From Cubamyces lactineus (Eukaryota > Basidiomycota > Agaricomycetes > Polyporales > Polyporaceae), in NCBI GenBank assembly GCA_022376465.1, contig JACDTU010000008.1:434001-498000 (forward strand): 64,000 bases of DNA, written 5' to 3'. Shown one piece after another: positions 44,809 through 55,008 of this stretch (position 1 is the first letter of the stretch; every line of letters begins with the position of its first letter). Both the position numbers and the translations under genes were made by a program. The notes under the pieces are model-generated. The model saw only the letters and a program-made list of their open reading frames with translations. It was not told the DNA's origin and searched no databases.

Positions 44809-46160
44809 ATGTCTATCCCCCAGAAGACTCGCGAGTACCGTCTGCCCAAGGTACGATCGCGCAACGCTCATCGTCGTCCATAGTGGCAAATGCTCACATC
44901 CCCCACCCGGCCAGGTCGACGGCTTCCACAACCTCACGCTCACCGAAGCCCCGATCCCCAAGCTCAAAGCGACCGAGGTGCTCGTCAAAGTACACGCCGT
45001 CTCGCTCCAGTACCGCGACCTCATCGTCGCCAAGGGCCAGTACCCGCTCGGGCAGAAGGAGAACCCGGTGCCGGGCTCGGACATGGCGGGCGAGATCGTC
45101 GCGCTCGGCGAGGAGGTCAGGGGCTGGGCGGTCGGCGAGCGCGTCTGCGCGAACTTTGCGGTCGACCACGTCTTTGGCGACGTCACGGAGGAGATCAAGG
45201 CGACGGGGCTGGGCGCGCCTATTGATGGTGTGTTGACGGAGTACAAGGTCGTTCCCGCCCATGCGCTCGTGCGCATCCCCGAGCACCTCAGCTACGAGGA
45301 GGCTTCGACCCTTCCGTGAGTACGCTATCCCCATGTTGCCCGCGAGACAGCTCCTGATGGACGACGCAGTTGCGCTGCGCTTACTGCGTACAACGCGCTC
45401 CTCGGGCCCAACCCGCTCAAGGGCGGCGACATCGTCCTCGTCCAGGGCACCGGTGGGGTCTCCATCTTCGGCCTCCAGCTCGCCGTCGCGTCGGGCGCGA
45501 CCGTTATCGCGACCTCGTCTTCCGACGAGAAGCTCGCGATCGCGAAGAAGCTCGGTGCCGCGTACACCATCAACTACAAGAAGACGCCGAACTGGGACGA
45601 GGAGGTCCTCAAGATTGTGCGTTTCTATATAACTCCCTTGAGCGATTTGAATGTGGATTGCTGACGCGAGAACGATACAGACGAACGGCAGGGGTGTTGA
45701 CCACATCCTCGAGGTCGGTGGGCCGGGAACGATCATGAAGTCCGTGAACGCCGTCCGCTATGGCGGTACCGTCAGCCTCATCGGCTTCGTCGCAGGGGTG
45801 AGTACAGACACACGCATCATACTCTCAGCCCAGATAATACTGACCATCCTTCGCTATCCTGCAGCAAGCGGACGTCAGCCTGCTCCCGGTCAAAGTGCTC
45901 TCCAAGGCCATCATCATGCGCGGTATCCTCATCGGCTCGCGTGCGCAGTACGTACCCCTCTGCCCTGCCCACCTCCCTTCAGTGGGTGTACTCACCGTAA
46001 CTGTTGCAGATTTGAGGACATGAACCGCCTCATCTCCGCGGTCAAGCTCCGGCCGGTCGTGGACAAGGTGTTCAGCTTCGAGGAGGCGCGCAAGGCGTAC
46101 GAGTACCAGGAGAGCCAGCAGCACGTCGGCAAGGTCGTCATCAAGGTGTCCAAGGACTGA
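44809..46160 (+). CDS. Quinone-oxidoreductase-like MDR enzyme (zinc-free alcohol dehydrogenase type)
   Basis: Exons 44809-44850, 44915-45315, 45370-45616, 45681-45797, 45865-45947 and 46010-46160 give 346 residues. The GroES-like N-terminal fold shows VLVKVHAVSLQYRDLIVAKG and PVPGSDMAGEIVALGEEV, where the usual catalytic zinc Cys is replaced in the SLQYRD segment, as in the quinone reductase branch. The Rossmann domain has the nucleotide-binding VLVQGTGGVSIFGLQLA and the following strand TVIATSSSDEKLAIAKKLGA, then GRGVDHILEVGGPGTIMKSV and GGTVSLIGFVAG. The end is FEEARKAYEYQESQQHVGKV, also typical. The four structural-zinc cysteines of true alcohol dehydrogenases are absent. The enzyme should be a cytosolic NADPH-dependent reductase of quinones or enones; the exact substrate is unknown. 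Introns are short and canonical. Confidence 0.93.
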
Positions 46161-47270
46161 GATGTCCCCCACTCCACCCTCTACACTCGCTGTTTCGCCG
46201 TATCCGCCGCTCTCGTCACACCAACATCAAACTATACACCCAAAGATGTCAGAAAAGAAGCCCACCTGCACTTTTGTACAATAGATAAACGGACTCGTGT
46301 GTACATGCTTTGATCTATCGAATGACGTTGTTTGCTTTGACTATGTGCTCGCCAGTGTCTGCGTTGAGAGTCGTACCGCCGCCCGAGATGGGCTACATTG
46401 TCGTGGGAGGAGCTGAAGGATTATTGCAGGACACCGCCACCACACACGCGTCGCGCTCTTCGGTCCTAGCCTCGCCCACGTTACACGTCCGTAAGCGCTT
46501 CTTTGGCATCTCTTGCCCGAAGGATGACATCTGTTCATCTGCATCCAGTCCCGCCCCTGCTATTCTCGGGCGTTGCAATACCACTTTCCTCACAGGAACG
46601 AGCGCCTTGGAACTGTCAGGCCGTCGCCATCGCCACAATGCGTGAACGTTTGAACGCGTACTATTGCAACCCATGAAAACACCTTGCAGCCATGCAGACA
46701 GCCATCGGCACTGACAACCTATCTTTTCGACGAGTGGCTTCCTGAGCCCTTCATGAACTCACAGTAGCCTGTTAAAGCCGGAAGATGTGCACGCACACAG
46801 CCCCCGGCCGAGTATTGGCTACGAACATCCTGATGTGTGAATTCAGGTCTCGTAGAAAGGGATCCAGAGACATTTAAATTCCCACCGGGCTCCAAGCACG
46901 CGCCCGGGAGAGGTCCATGCATACAAGAACAGGGGAACGGACGAGGAAGACAGTGATGCAAGTATATATAACTGTTCTCGAGACTCTCACGGTACTACGG
47001 CCGACGGTTCTTATTCGCAGGAGAGGACAAGAGGAGAGTTATTTTGGACGCGACCAGTGCAGCCAACTGTCGCACGCCGCCTCCCTGCCCCCTTCGCCCG
47101 TCCTTCATCTGCATCCACTCCTTCCCGTCGTTTCACACACGCCTCATCCCAGTCCGCAGCCCGTACAGGGGCTGTCCTTCGTTGTTCAAACACCATCCTT
47201 TCCTTGTCGCCACCACCACCACCGCCTCTCGCGCATACCCACTCATCCTAGCAGGCGAGCAAAGAAGATC
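46161..47270. other. Intergenic region with GH16 promoter
   Basis: The left part is the 3' region of the oxidoreductase. A TATATATAA element lies at 46963. The 250 bases before the GH16 ATG are rich in C and T and have no stop-free frame with a domain, in keeping with a long leader. Confidence 0.55.
46963..46971 (+). promoter_or_regulatory. TATATATAA element upstream of the GH16 gene
   Basis: A TATA-like element 300 bases before the GH16 ATG at 47271. If used, the untranslated leader would be about 270 bases, longer than at the other genes here; the pyrimidine-rich stretch between the two supports this only weakly. Confidence 0.35.
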
Positions 47271-48992
47271 ATGCGGTCTTTGTGTGCACTCGCCTTCCTG
47301 GCGACTTCGGTTTCGCCAGCCTTCGCTGCCGGGGCCACCTACAACATCCTCCGAAGCTACTCTGGGAGTACCTTCTTCAACGGATGGGACTACTTTGACG
47401 GCTTCGACAACACCACAAACGGTGCGTCGTCTAAGTAGCGAGCATAGTGGGCATTGCGGAGCGCTCAGACCCGTTGCAGGCGACGTTAACTACCTCAGCC
47501 AGGCCAACGCGACTGCGGACGGCCTCACGTTCATCAACGGCGCCGGGAACGCCATCGTAAAAGTCGACAACACTACCTTCGTCCCCTTCAACATCAAGCG
47601 CAACTCCGTGCGTACCCGTTTGTCTCGCGTTCGACTTCAGAGTTCGCGCTAACGTGAACGCGAACCACGCAGGTGAAAATCATAAGCCACGACTTCTTCC
47701 CTATAGGCAGCGTCTTCGTCTTTGACGCCCTGCACCTGCCCTTTGGCTGCTCAGTCTGTCCCTTCCCCTCCGTCTCTCACCTCTAGATATAAGCTTAACC
47801 CTCAAAACGCGCAGGTATGGCCGAGCTTCTGGACGATGGGCCAAGACTGGCCCGCCGGCGGCGAGATCGACATCATGGAGGGCGTGAACAAGATGACGAA
47901 CGACCAGATGACGCTCCACGCCAAGGCGGGCTGCACGCAGGACACGAGCGTCACCCAGCTCGGGAAGACGGTCGGGGCGGACTGCTCCGCGGGCGCGAAC
48001 TCGAGCGACGGCTGCACGGTGCAGGAGACGCAGCCGAATAGCTTTGGGGATGGATTCAACGATAATGGCGGCGGCGTCTGGGCTGCGCAGTTTGACCAAT
48101 CGGGCATATTGTGAGGTTTTCTTCTGGGTTTGGTTGTTGCTGTTGGCCAAGTGCATGCTAATTGTGGCTGCTGCGTTTGCGTCTGCGTCTGGTAGCATCT
48201 GGTTCTGGTCGGTACGTGCAACGGCCGTCAAACGCTGTCAGTGTCACGTATGGTTGCCGTGCGCTAACACGGAGATGTACAGAGGAACGCCATCCCTGCG
48301 GACGTCAGCAAGACATCGACCCAGGTCGACACGTCCACCTGGGGAACGCCGTCCGCCGCGTGGCCTGCCTCGTCGTGCAACATCGGCGAATTCTTCGCGC
48401 CCCAGCAGCTTGTCATCGACATCACGCTGTGTGGCGACTTGTGAGCACCTCCCGCCCGTCCCAGAAGCTGAGCGAACCCTGACAAGTGCTTCGCACATAG
48501 CGCGGGACAGGCGCAAATCTACCAGCAGACCTGCGGCGGCCCGCTCTCCAACAGCACGTTCAACACCTGCGTAAGCCCGTCTCTCCCATCTCTCCCATCT
48601 TCCCCCATCCCCGTCCTCCGAACGCACTGGCACACCCTGACATCCATCCCTAACAGTACGTCGACAACGTGATCAACAACGGCACCGCCGACTACGCCAA
48701 CGCCTTCTTCGAGATCCAATACGTCAAGGTCTACTCGAACAGCACCCCGCTCGTCGCCGCCGGCGTCTCCGGCGCGAGCACCATCCTCGCCTCGGACACC
48801 GCGACCGGCACCGTGCCCGCCGCCACTGGAGCTGGCGCGGGCACGGGCACGGGCACGGGGGGCGCGCCTGCGAGCGGGAGCACGTCGAAGACGAATGGGG
48901 CGCAGGGATGGGTTGGGGTCGCGGGGGTGCGTGCGGGGCTGGCGGTGTGGGCTACGACGCTCTGTGCGGGCTTCGTTTGGGCGTTGCTGTGA
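47271..48992 (+). CDS. Secreted GH16 beta-glucanase with GPI-type C-terminus
   Basis: The spliced product has 411 residues. It opens with a signal peptide (MRSLCALAFLATSVSPAFA) and shows the GH16 plan: YSGSTFFNGWDYFDGFDNTT, YLSQANATADGLTFING, a strand VKIISHDFFPIGSVFVFDAL, then VWPSFWTMGQDWP followed by the catalytic GEIDIMEGVN with nucleophile Glu137, Asp139 and acid/base Glu142. Further family blocks are MTLHAKAGC, IFIWFWSRNAIPAD, TWGTPSAAWPASSCNIGEFF, LVIDITLCGDFAGQ and FFEIQYVKVYSNS. The Ser/Thr/Gly/Ala-rich region and hydrophobic end (GLAVWATTLCAGFVWALL) suggest a GPI anchor. Such basidiomycete enzymes act on beta-1,3/1,4 or 1,3/1,6-glucan and probably remodel the cell wall. A 16-base exon (48196-48211) encodes IWFWS; one intron has a weak GTCTGT donor. 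Confidence 0.93.
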
Positions 48993-49531
48993 GCTGTGAG
49001 TGCTGAGCGCTGAGCCGTTGGCTCCGAGAGGCTGTAGTGTTCGCGGGACGATGTATGTGTTGTGTTGTGTTGTGTTGGACTTCTTCGTGCAGTCGACTGT
49101 ATCTTTCTTGATAACGACCTGTGGACTCGATGTAGCCTGATTCGCTCCTTTGCAATCATATACATACCCTAATGAGATAAATGCACATCTTTTGCTACTG
49201 AGTACGAAATATAGATCTTAGACATGCCAAGGGGTGCTAACAGGAAATACAGACATTAGCACGACAGCCACAAATGACAAGAGAGCATAGCACATCATCA
49301 TATATCATAGTCGAGGATAGCGTACTACAGCATGTGTTGAGAGTACAAGATTCACATATGCACAGCATACATGCCACGAACAACGTCCACCGAGTGCGAT
49401 CAATCGTACACAAGATGCAGACAACAAGAACAGCCAACGTCCACGAACACTCACACCTCCAACACCCCCAACCACCCAAGCCAAGTCCGCACGCCTCATC
49501 CAAGGTCGAGCTTCAAGAACGAACAAGCAGC
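48993..49531. other. Convergent 3' region between GH16 and Cdc20-like genes
   Basis: It holds both 3' untranslated regions. A (TGTGT)4 repeat lies at 49056-49075. The 263-codon frame running through 49274-50065 on the plus strand is the shadow of the WD40 gene. Confidence 0.6.
49056..49075. repeat. TGTGT tandem repeat, four copies
   Basis: A simple five-base repeat in the 3' region of the GH16 gene. It is T/G-rich on the plus strand, so it could act in 3' end formation or simply be slippage. Confidence 0.9.
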
Positions 49532-51422
49532 TCACCGGATCTTGCACTTATCAAACACGCTCTCCTTCTTCTCCCCCGCCTCCGCGACGCCCCACACCTG
49601 CCACATCTTCATCGCCTCCTCCGCCGGACAGATCGTGAACACCTTCGTCCCGTCCGGGCTCAAACAGCTATGCCCCACCGCGCCCGTGTGCGCCGGCACG
49701 CTCACCACGCGCCGCAGGCTCGGGTAAGCGTGCACCGTGAGCGAGTTCGTGAGCGCGGTCTTGACCGACTGCGGGCGCTCGCGCTCGCGCGTGCGCCGCG
49801 CGCGGCTGTTCGGGCCGACGTCCGCGGGGAGGTGCGGGCACGACTCGGACGCGCCCGCGCGCGGCTGCCAGGACATGCCGTGCGTGGAGAGCAGCTCCTT
49901 GCAGTGCGGCGACCAGAGCACGGACGTGACGGACGTGTTGAGCGCGATCGTGTGCCCTGCGGGTGCGGCGGCGGGCGTGCTGTTGATGTTCCAGATGCGG
50001 ATTTTGCCGTCGGGGTACATCGCGCCTGTCGCGAGCAGCTCGGGCTTCCAGGGACACCATGCTAGAGCCTGTGAAGAATATTGGTGAATTACGGGCAGAG
50101 AATGCTCAGAGGGTTACGCACCTTGACAGGCGCGTGGTGTTTCATCTTGCTACGGTACCGGAAGTCCGCGGTAAGGTTTTTGCTAGCACGAGCGTCCCAG
50201 ACTTGCACAACGCCCTGCTGGTCGCTGCTCGCCAGGAAATTGCCATCGTGTCGCCAACGCAATCCATGGACTTTATCCCGATGGGACTCTATCCTACCGA
50301 TAGGGTCTTGCTGGCGTATGTCGTAGAGCGTGATGATGCCATCCCCGAGGCCTACCGCGAGCACTTTGTCGCACCAGCTCATGCCGCCGACATCCACGAA
50401 CGCTTCCTCCTGCCATCTTCGCATCTGCGTCGTCGTCTCCGTATCCCATAGTTGCATATCCCCATTGGAAGTTCCTGCCGCCAGCAGGTTCGGCTCCTTC
50501 GGCGACCATTCGATCGTGATGAGTTTGCCCCGGGTTGGCGGGAGTTTGAACAGGTGGGAGATCGCACGGGTGTCGAGGTTTTGGTAGTAAACGTCCCGGC
50601 CGCACGCGACGGCGATCGAATTGCGTGCGGACCACGAGATGGGGTATGCGAAGAGATCTGAGGGGATACCTGGGCCGTCGAGCGCGAGCACGAATTGCTT
50701 GCGCGCGCCTAGATGTGCTTCAGCCGAGGTTGAAGGTACTTGGTGGGGCTTCTTGAGAAGCTGATAGTAGTTGAAGCGGTGTCGCCCGAGGAAAGAGTTT
50801 GTCGAGGCCTCGACGTTCGTGTCTGTGTATTTGAGCACTCGGTCATCGGCTAGCCCGAAGACTTTGGCTATGCGTTGAGTGCGAGGGGTGGTTTGTAATG
50901 GGAGTGCATGGTCTTTGGGAGCAGAGATAAAACGATCGGCCTACAGAGGGGATGTAAGTACGCAACATCTTGCCAAAGCCATCTATCATCATTGCGTCTG
51001 GGGAATGGACATTATTGCACAGCTTCCTGCGCTTCTTCCAGACCTACACCAGCATGCAGACCGCATGCGTAATGGTCCTCGCCCAATACATATTGGAAAC
51101 CATGTCCGCAGAATACATCGTGCATACTGTTGTTGCCGTGCAACAGAGCCGATCACGTTCATTCGATCGAGCGAGCGCAGCGACGCGTCCCTCCCTACAA
51201 GCAGGTCTGTCTCACGACACTCACCACGTTGACCTTGCCACTGGCCTCGAGCTCGGGGGTGTTAGCTTCAAAGTCGCGGACGTCGTCGGCAAACGACATG
51301 CGCCGTCGCTTCGCGGCGGAGTACATGTTCGTCACCGATCCGGGGACCCACGCCCGCTTGCGCGACGGCGCGGGCGTCGAGCAGGACGGGCCTGCGATTG
51401 CGTTGTTGTTGTTGTTGTCCAT
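49532..51422 (-). CDS. Divergent Cdc20/Fizzy-family APC/C activator (possibly meiotic Ama1/Mfr1 type)
   Basis: Three exons give about 517 residues. Exon one (MDNNNNNAIAGPSC...) is a short basic N-terminus with KRAWVPGSV and RRRMSFADDV. Exon two starts with ADRFISAP, the place of the C-box, then PLQTTPRTQRIAKVFGLADD, where Cdc20 and Cdh1 have their NRTPERVLDAPGL-type segment. A WD40 propeller follows: YPISWSARNSIAVACGRDVY, ITIEWSPKEPNLLAAGTSNG, MSWCDKVLAVGLGDGIITLY, VHGLRWRHDGNFLASSDQQG, LAWCPWKPELLATGAMYPDG and SVLWSPHCKELLSTHG. The protein ends DKCKIR, the IR tail that docks on the APC/C. About 40 extra residues sit between the last blades. The C-box lacks the Pro and Arg of the consensus DR(F/Y)IPxR. 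The divergence suggests a specialised, perhaps meiosis-specific activator; this is an inference. The first intron is about 286 bases. Confidence 0.85.
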
Positions 51423-52037
51423 CCCGAATTCGAGTCGAGCAGACGTTAGACGTGTAGTTCGTTTGAGATAGCGATGTAGCGATGTGTAGAGCAGAAAGCA
51501 GCGTTAGCGAGAGATAGCGACGACAGTGGTGGTGGTTGCGGAAAGACAAGGCTCGGCACGTGTGGCTGGACTACCGCTAAAATACCTATAACCGCCCAAC
51601 TGAATTCAGCTTACGCCACAAAGCTCTCTCTACTACTCCATTGTCCGCCGTTCTTGACCACCTATTGAATATTGCCTCACCCGTATGCCCTGCGATGTGA
51701 GCCACGAAGCGCACACCAGAAGTACCATGGCCATCCGGCTGTCTCGAACTTGCAATCAACGCGCTCACACAATTCACACGCTCATAGTACACATCACGTG
51801 GGCGTGCTAGACCAGAGCCCATCCGCAACTATCCGCGAGTGTCTAGCAGTCGAGGCTCGAGAAGCACGATATATTCAGCCCATAGTATCGTCAAGTATCG
51901 TAAAAGTCGTCGCTAGGTCGTAACAGGTCGTCAGAGTGGTCAGAATAAGAACACGCAAAGCAGAGTCAAATAGGGTATAAATAAGCCCTCCTCCCGAACG
52001 TCCGCAAGAAAGCATCCGTTTCGCCAACCTGGTTCCT
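51423..52037. other. Intergenic region between Cdc20-like and cysteine-rich genes
   Basis: It contains the promoter of the Cdc20-like gene (minus) and the 3' region of the cysteine-rich gene (minus). A TATAAATA element on the plus strand at 51976-51983 faces the cysteine-rich gene from behind. No gene is seen. Confidence 0.55.
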
Positions 52038-52848
52038 TCACAACATCGCAGCGAGGATGCCCAAGATCATGGCCAATGCAATAACCACATCTGCTCTCGA
52101 GGTGAGCGAAGCGGCGCCGCTGGTGGTGCCCGTCGCCTTGGGGACATCGAGGCTCGTCGTGGGGGTCACCTCGCCGTCTGCAGTTGCTACACCGCCGAGC
52201 AGCGAGCTCTCGATCCCGCAGATGTTGTGGATGCCTTGGAGCACGCCCGGAAGATCGTCCGAGTTGAGGAACTGCGTCTGGTTGGTTTGCGTGAAGCTGA
52301 TAGGTGATCGGGAAGCATGAGTGTCGCGACGATTAGGCGTGAAACAGTAGAGGACCTACCAATCCACACATTGCGGGTACGCAGATTGGAACGTGTCCGC
52401 GCACGCACACTTGATCACGTCGATGAACGCACCAGGGTTGAAGATGATCTGCACAATAGCGAGCCCACATGAGCTCAACATTCCTCCATTTCGTCCCTGA
52501 CCCTGGACCTGGCTCTCTTCGCCACACTCTCCCTTCCTCTTCAGGCTAAGCCACATCCATGTCACTCACCATGGAGAAGTTCGCCAATACCGGTGCAGCC
52601 TGTGCACAGCTGTCGATGCTCCCAAAGTTCTGCGCGCAGATCGGGCACGAAGGGGGCTGGTCTGGGAACGTCGGCTGGCTGTCATCTTGCCGGCGCGCAA
52701 GGTCGACTGGTGTAACGGGAGACGCAGCCACCTTCTTCAAGTAGACAACCTCTGTCTGGAGAGGCAAGAACGGCGAGGCGAGTACGGGAAGGACAGAGAG
52801 GAAGGAAAGCAGCGCGAAGAATAGCGCGAGAGGTGCGTAGGGCGCCAT
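52038..52848 (-). CDS. Eight-cysteine secreted protein with GPI-type C-terminus
   Basis: Three exons. A signal peptide (MAPYAPLALFFALLSFLSVL) is followed by a short pro-like stretch with RRQDDSQPTFPDQPP, then eight cysteines spread through CPICAQNF, SIDSCAQAAPV, IKCACADTFQSAYPQCVDCF and HNICGIESS. Ser/Thr-rich sequence (TPTTSLDVPKATGTTSGAAS) leads into a C-terminal hydrophobic tail (VVIALAMILGILAAML), the usual plan of a GPI-anchored wall or membrane protein. Eight cysteines recall the CFEM domain, but the spacing (paired CxxC and CAC motifs) does not fit, so I treat it as a separate basidiomycete cysteine-rich family of unknown function. The intron at the CVDW/CVDC junction restores the last paired cysteine when spliced. 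Wall structure, adhesion or host/substrate contact are possible roles. Confidence 0.82.
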
Positions 52849-53422
52849 TTCGATTCCGACTAGCAGCAGGCGTTATGTGTGGGGTTTGTGAATATGGGTG
52901 GTCGTGAGGTCGTCAGAGTGAGCTCGAAAGCCTGTCTTCGCTGGAGTACTAAGCCTTGGGGACGCGGGACTGTAGTCGCGATCGCACCAGCTGGCCAGAG
53001 GCAGGTGAAGGTGGTGGGAAGAGGGCAAGCTGCTCCAGGCCCACATGACGGCGGCGGACGTGATAGAACTGAAGGCCACATGCAACGAATCCCGACCGCG
53101 GTCACTTGCCTTCCGCTCTCGACTCGGGATCATTAGTCGTAGCCGATGCCTGAACTGAAGGGGATATCGACGCCCAAAGTCGGCGAGTAGGCTCATCTCA
53201 TTGCAAACCGCTCATTGCTGAGCTACGTGAACTCCAACTAGAGTCATTTCGATAGCAGATACAACAGCAAAGCGATAGCCGGGATACACAGCGAGTCTTC
53301 CGTCGACGCCTACCTACCCATACATCCAGATTCAAGCACGTACAATCAGTATTGCAGACATATCCATGAGGTATCCCAAACCCGAGAACAAGAGAAGGAA
53401 CACAAGGTGGAATTTTACCATA
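52849..53422. other. Intergenic region, nothing recognised
   Basis: It holds the promoter of the cysteine-rich gene and the 3' region of the Nudix gene. Frames of up to 107 codons lack domains. Confidence 0.55.
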
Positions 53423-54634
53423 TCACTGCTGAGCTGCCTTCGCGCTATTCCTGCGGCGGGACGAAGACGACGACGCTACGGACGCTCTCGCACGCGCTTG
53501 GCGCTCTTTGCTCGCGAGTATAGGCTCCAGCGCGGGGCCCAAGTCTAGGCTGGCGAGGTCCTTGCCAATTTGCGCGAGGTACTCCTGCCACTCATGGCCA
53601 CCCAGCGAGTCGCGGGTATCCTCCCACAACGCGTAGGCTTTGCGGACGATGCGGCTCAAGGTACTATTCCACCCAAGCAGCCGGAGCGCCATGTCGAAAG
53701 AAACGAGGTACGTTTCATAATTGACCTCGTCTTCCATACGAGTGCCTGGCTCGAAGCACTATTGCACGGTAACATCGTGGCGAGGTGCGGTGGGAGTGGA
53801 CGGGTCAGCGCTGGTCCCACAGCCAAGCAGATGGACGCACCGGATTGTCGGGTATTTGTCCAACATACCAATGCGTTAGGTATTCGCCGCCATAATCATG
53901 GGAGCCGCGGCGTCCACCAGCCCATTTGTGGAGGTTAATGCATATTGGTTCGGTGCACGGTAAATTGTAGTCTGCGTCGGGTTTCGGTGGTAGCGGCGCG
54001 TGATTGGGTATCAAGAGTGGAAGGAAAGTGACTCGCAACCCAGACTGTCAACATGGCATCAGTAACACGCAAATCACAGCGACTGGACAAAAGCGAGGTG
54101 ATACATTGAGTGCCATTGGTGTTAACGCCTCGTGGAGGAAAGCGTCAATAGTAACGAGCCAGCAGCGCATGCACACCCATCGATAGATGGATAGACAATC
54201 GGAAGGCACGTGTTACCGATGTGAGTGGTACTCACCTCTTCGTATGCCTCTCGCAGGGCAGCCTGCTCGAGCGACTCGCCCCTATCCTTCCTGCCTTTAG
54301 GCAGGAACCAGTAATACAGAGTTTTTGTGGGATTTTTGGGATCAGGACCGACTGGCTCGCGCAGAAGGACGACCTTTCCTGTCGTGGGTTGTATGATGAC
54401 CATTCCTGCACCAAGCATGAAGTCTTGCGAGAACCAGAGACGATCAGGAACACCATCGTCAGATTCGGGAGACATAGCAAATGGATTGATGGGGTGTAGT
54501 GCACGAAACACGCGAGAGGTTCGGTTTGCGTTCGCGTCAGTGTTCATGTATGGTGTCTGAGAGGAAGTTGCTGTGGCTGGGTGGTCATCATTGCTGGTGA
54601 TATGAACAGGGAGCGTTGAGCGGCTGGTCCCCAT
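53423..54634 (-). CDS. Nudix hydrolase with C-terminal extension
   Basis: Three exons, about 320 residues. The start at 54634 (MGTSRSTLPVH) is the first ATG of the frame. A disordered N-terminus of about 70 residues leads to the Nudix fold: DFMLGAGMVIIQPTTGKVVL, YYWFLPKGRKDRGE and the Nudix box GRKDRGE-SLEQAAL-REAYEE-SGL, complete once the intron within it (after REAYEE) is removed. Substrate-side elements follow: RVTFLPLLIPNHAPL, GGRRGSHDYGGEYLTHWYVG. The last exon (CFEPGTRMEDEVNYETYLVS) ends the fold and adds a helical extension with a basic Ser/Arg-rich tail. Nudix enzymes cleave nucleoside diphosphates linked to another group; the fused extension and the KGRKDRGE loop resemble diphosphoinositol- or dinucleotide-polyphosphate hydrolases, but I cannot name the substrate. 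The first intron is about 180 bases. Confidence 0.88.
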
Positions 54635-55008
54635 GATCCAAAGCTGCAAAGATCAGGTCTTAATCACAAAGAATTGAATCAATGAGCACGCTGTGTTCGC
54701 CTCAGCCAAAGTAGAGTCGCCAAGGAGAGCAAGATGGAGGAAGTGGACAAGGAGTACTTCGAGTCTTGGATGGCGATCGGCGTTGATCAATAATGCGTGT
54801 TTGCGGCGTGGAAAGGTCATTATCCCCGATTTGGCAGGTATAGTATTACATCTAATCTCTGCGATTAGGTGAGACACATACACGGATTCAAACCCCGCGA
54901 CTCCACGCCTTCAGTCCGGGCGGGTGCACTCCGGAAAGCGCTGAACGCCGTCGACGTATTTCCTCCGCCAAGTTCGGAGCGCATCGTCGTGCTCGACGAC
55001 GAGCAGCT
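54635..55008. other. Divergent promoter region between Nudix and F-box genes
   Basis: The Nudix and F-box genes start outward from this 374-base space. No clear TATA box or other element. The sequence ggattcaaacccc near 54888 resembles a tRNA B box but has no tRNA around it. Confidence 0.55.

Noticed and set aside
44894..45736. A 280-codon minus-strand frame rich in Asp, Arg and Leu
   Set aside because: It is antisense to the oxidoreductase exons, which carry the family motifs on the plus strand. It crosses the introns of that gene without any splice signals of its own.
49274..50065. A 263-codon plus-strand frame rich in Arg and His
   Set aside because: It lies antisense to the last exon of the WD40 gene, whose product has clear propeller repeats and an IR tail. 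The plus-strand frame is a GC-rich shadow.
52038..52848. Assignment of the cysteine-rich secreted protein to the CFEM family
   Set aside because: The cysteine count fits, but the order and spacing of cysteines (CxxC, CAC, CVDC) do not match the CFEM pattern.
54870..54910. A tRNA-like B box (ggattcaaacccc)
   Set aside because: No A box, no acceptor-stem pairing and no anticodon arm at the required distances.
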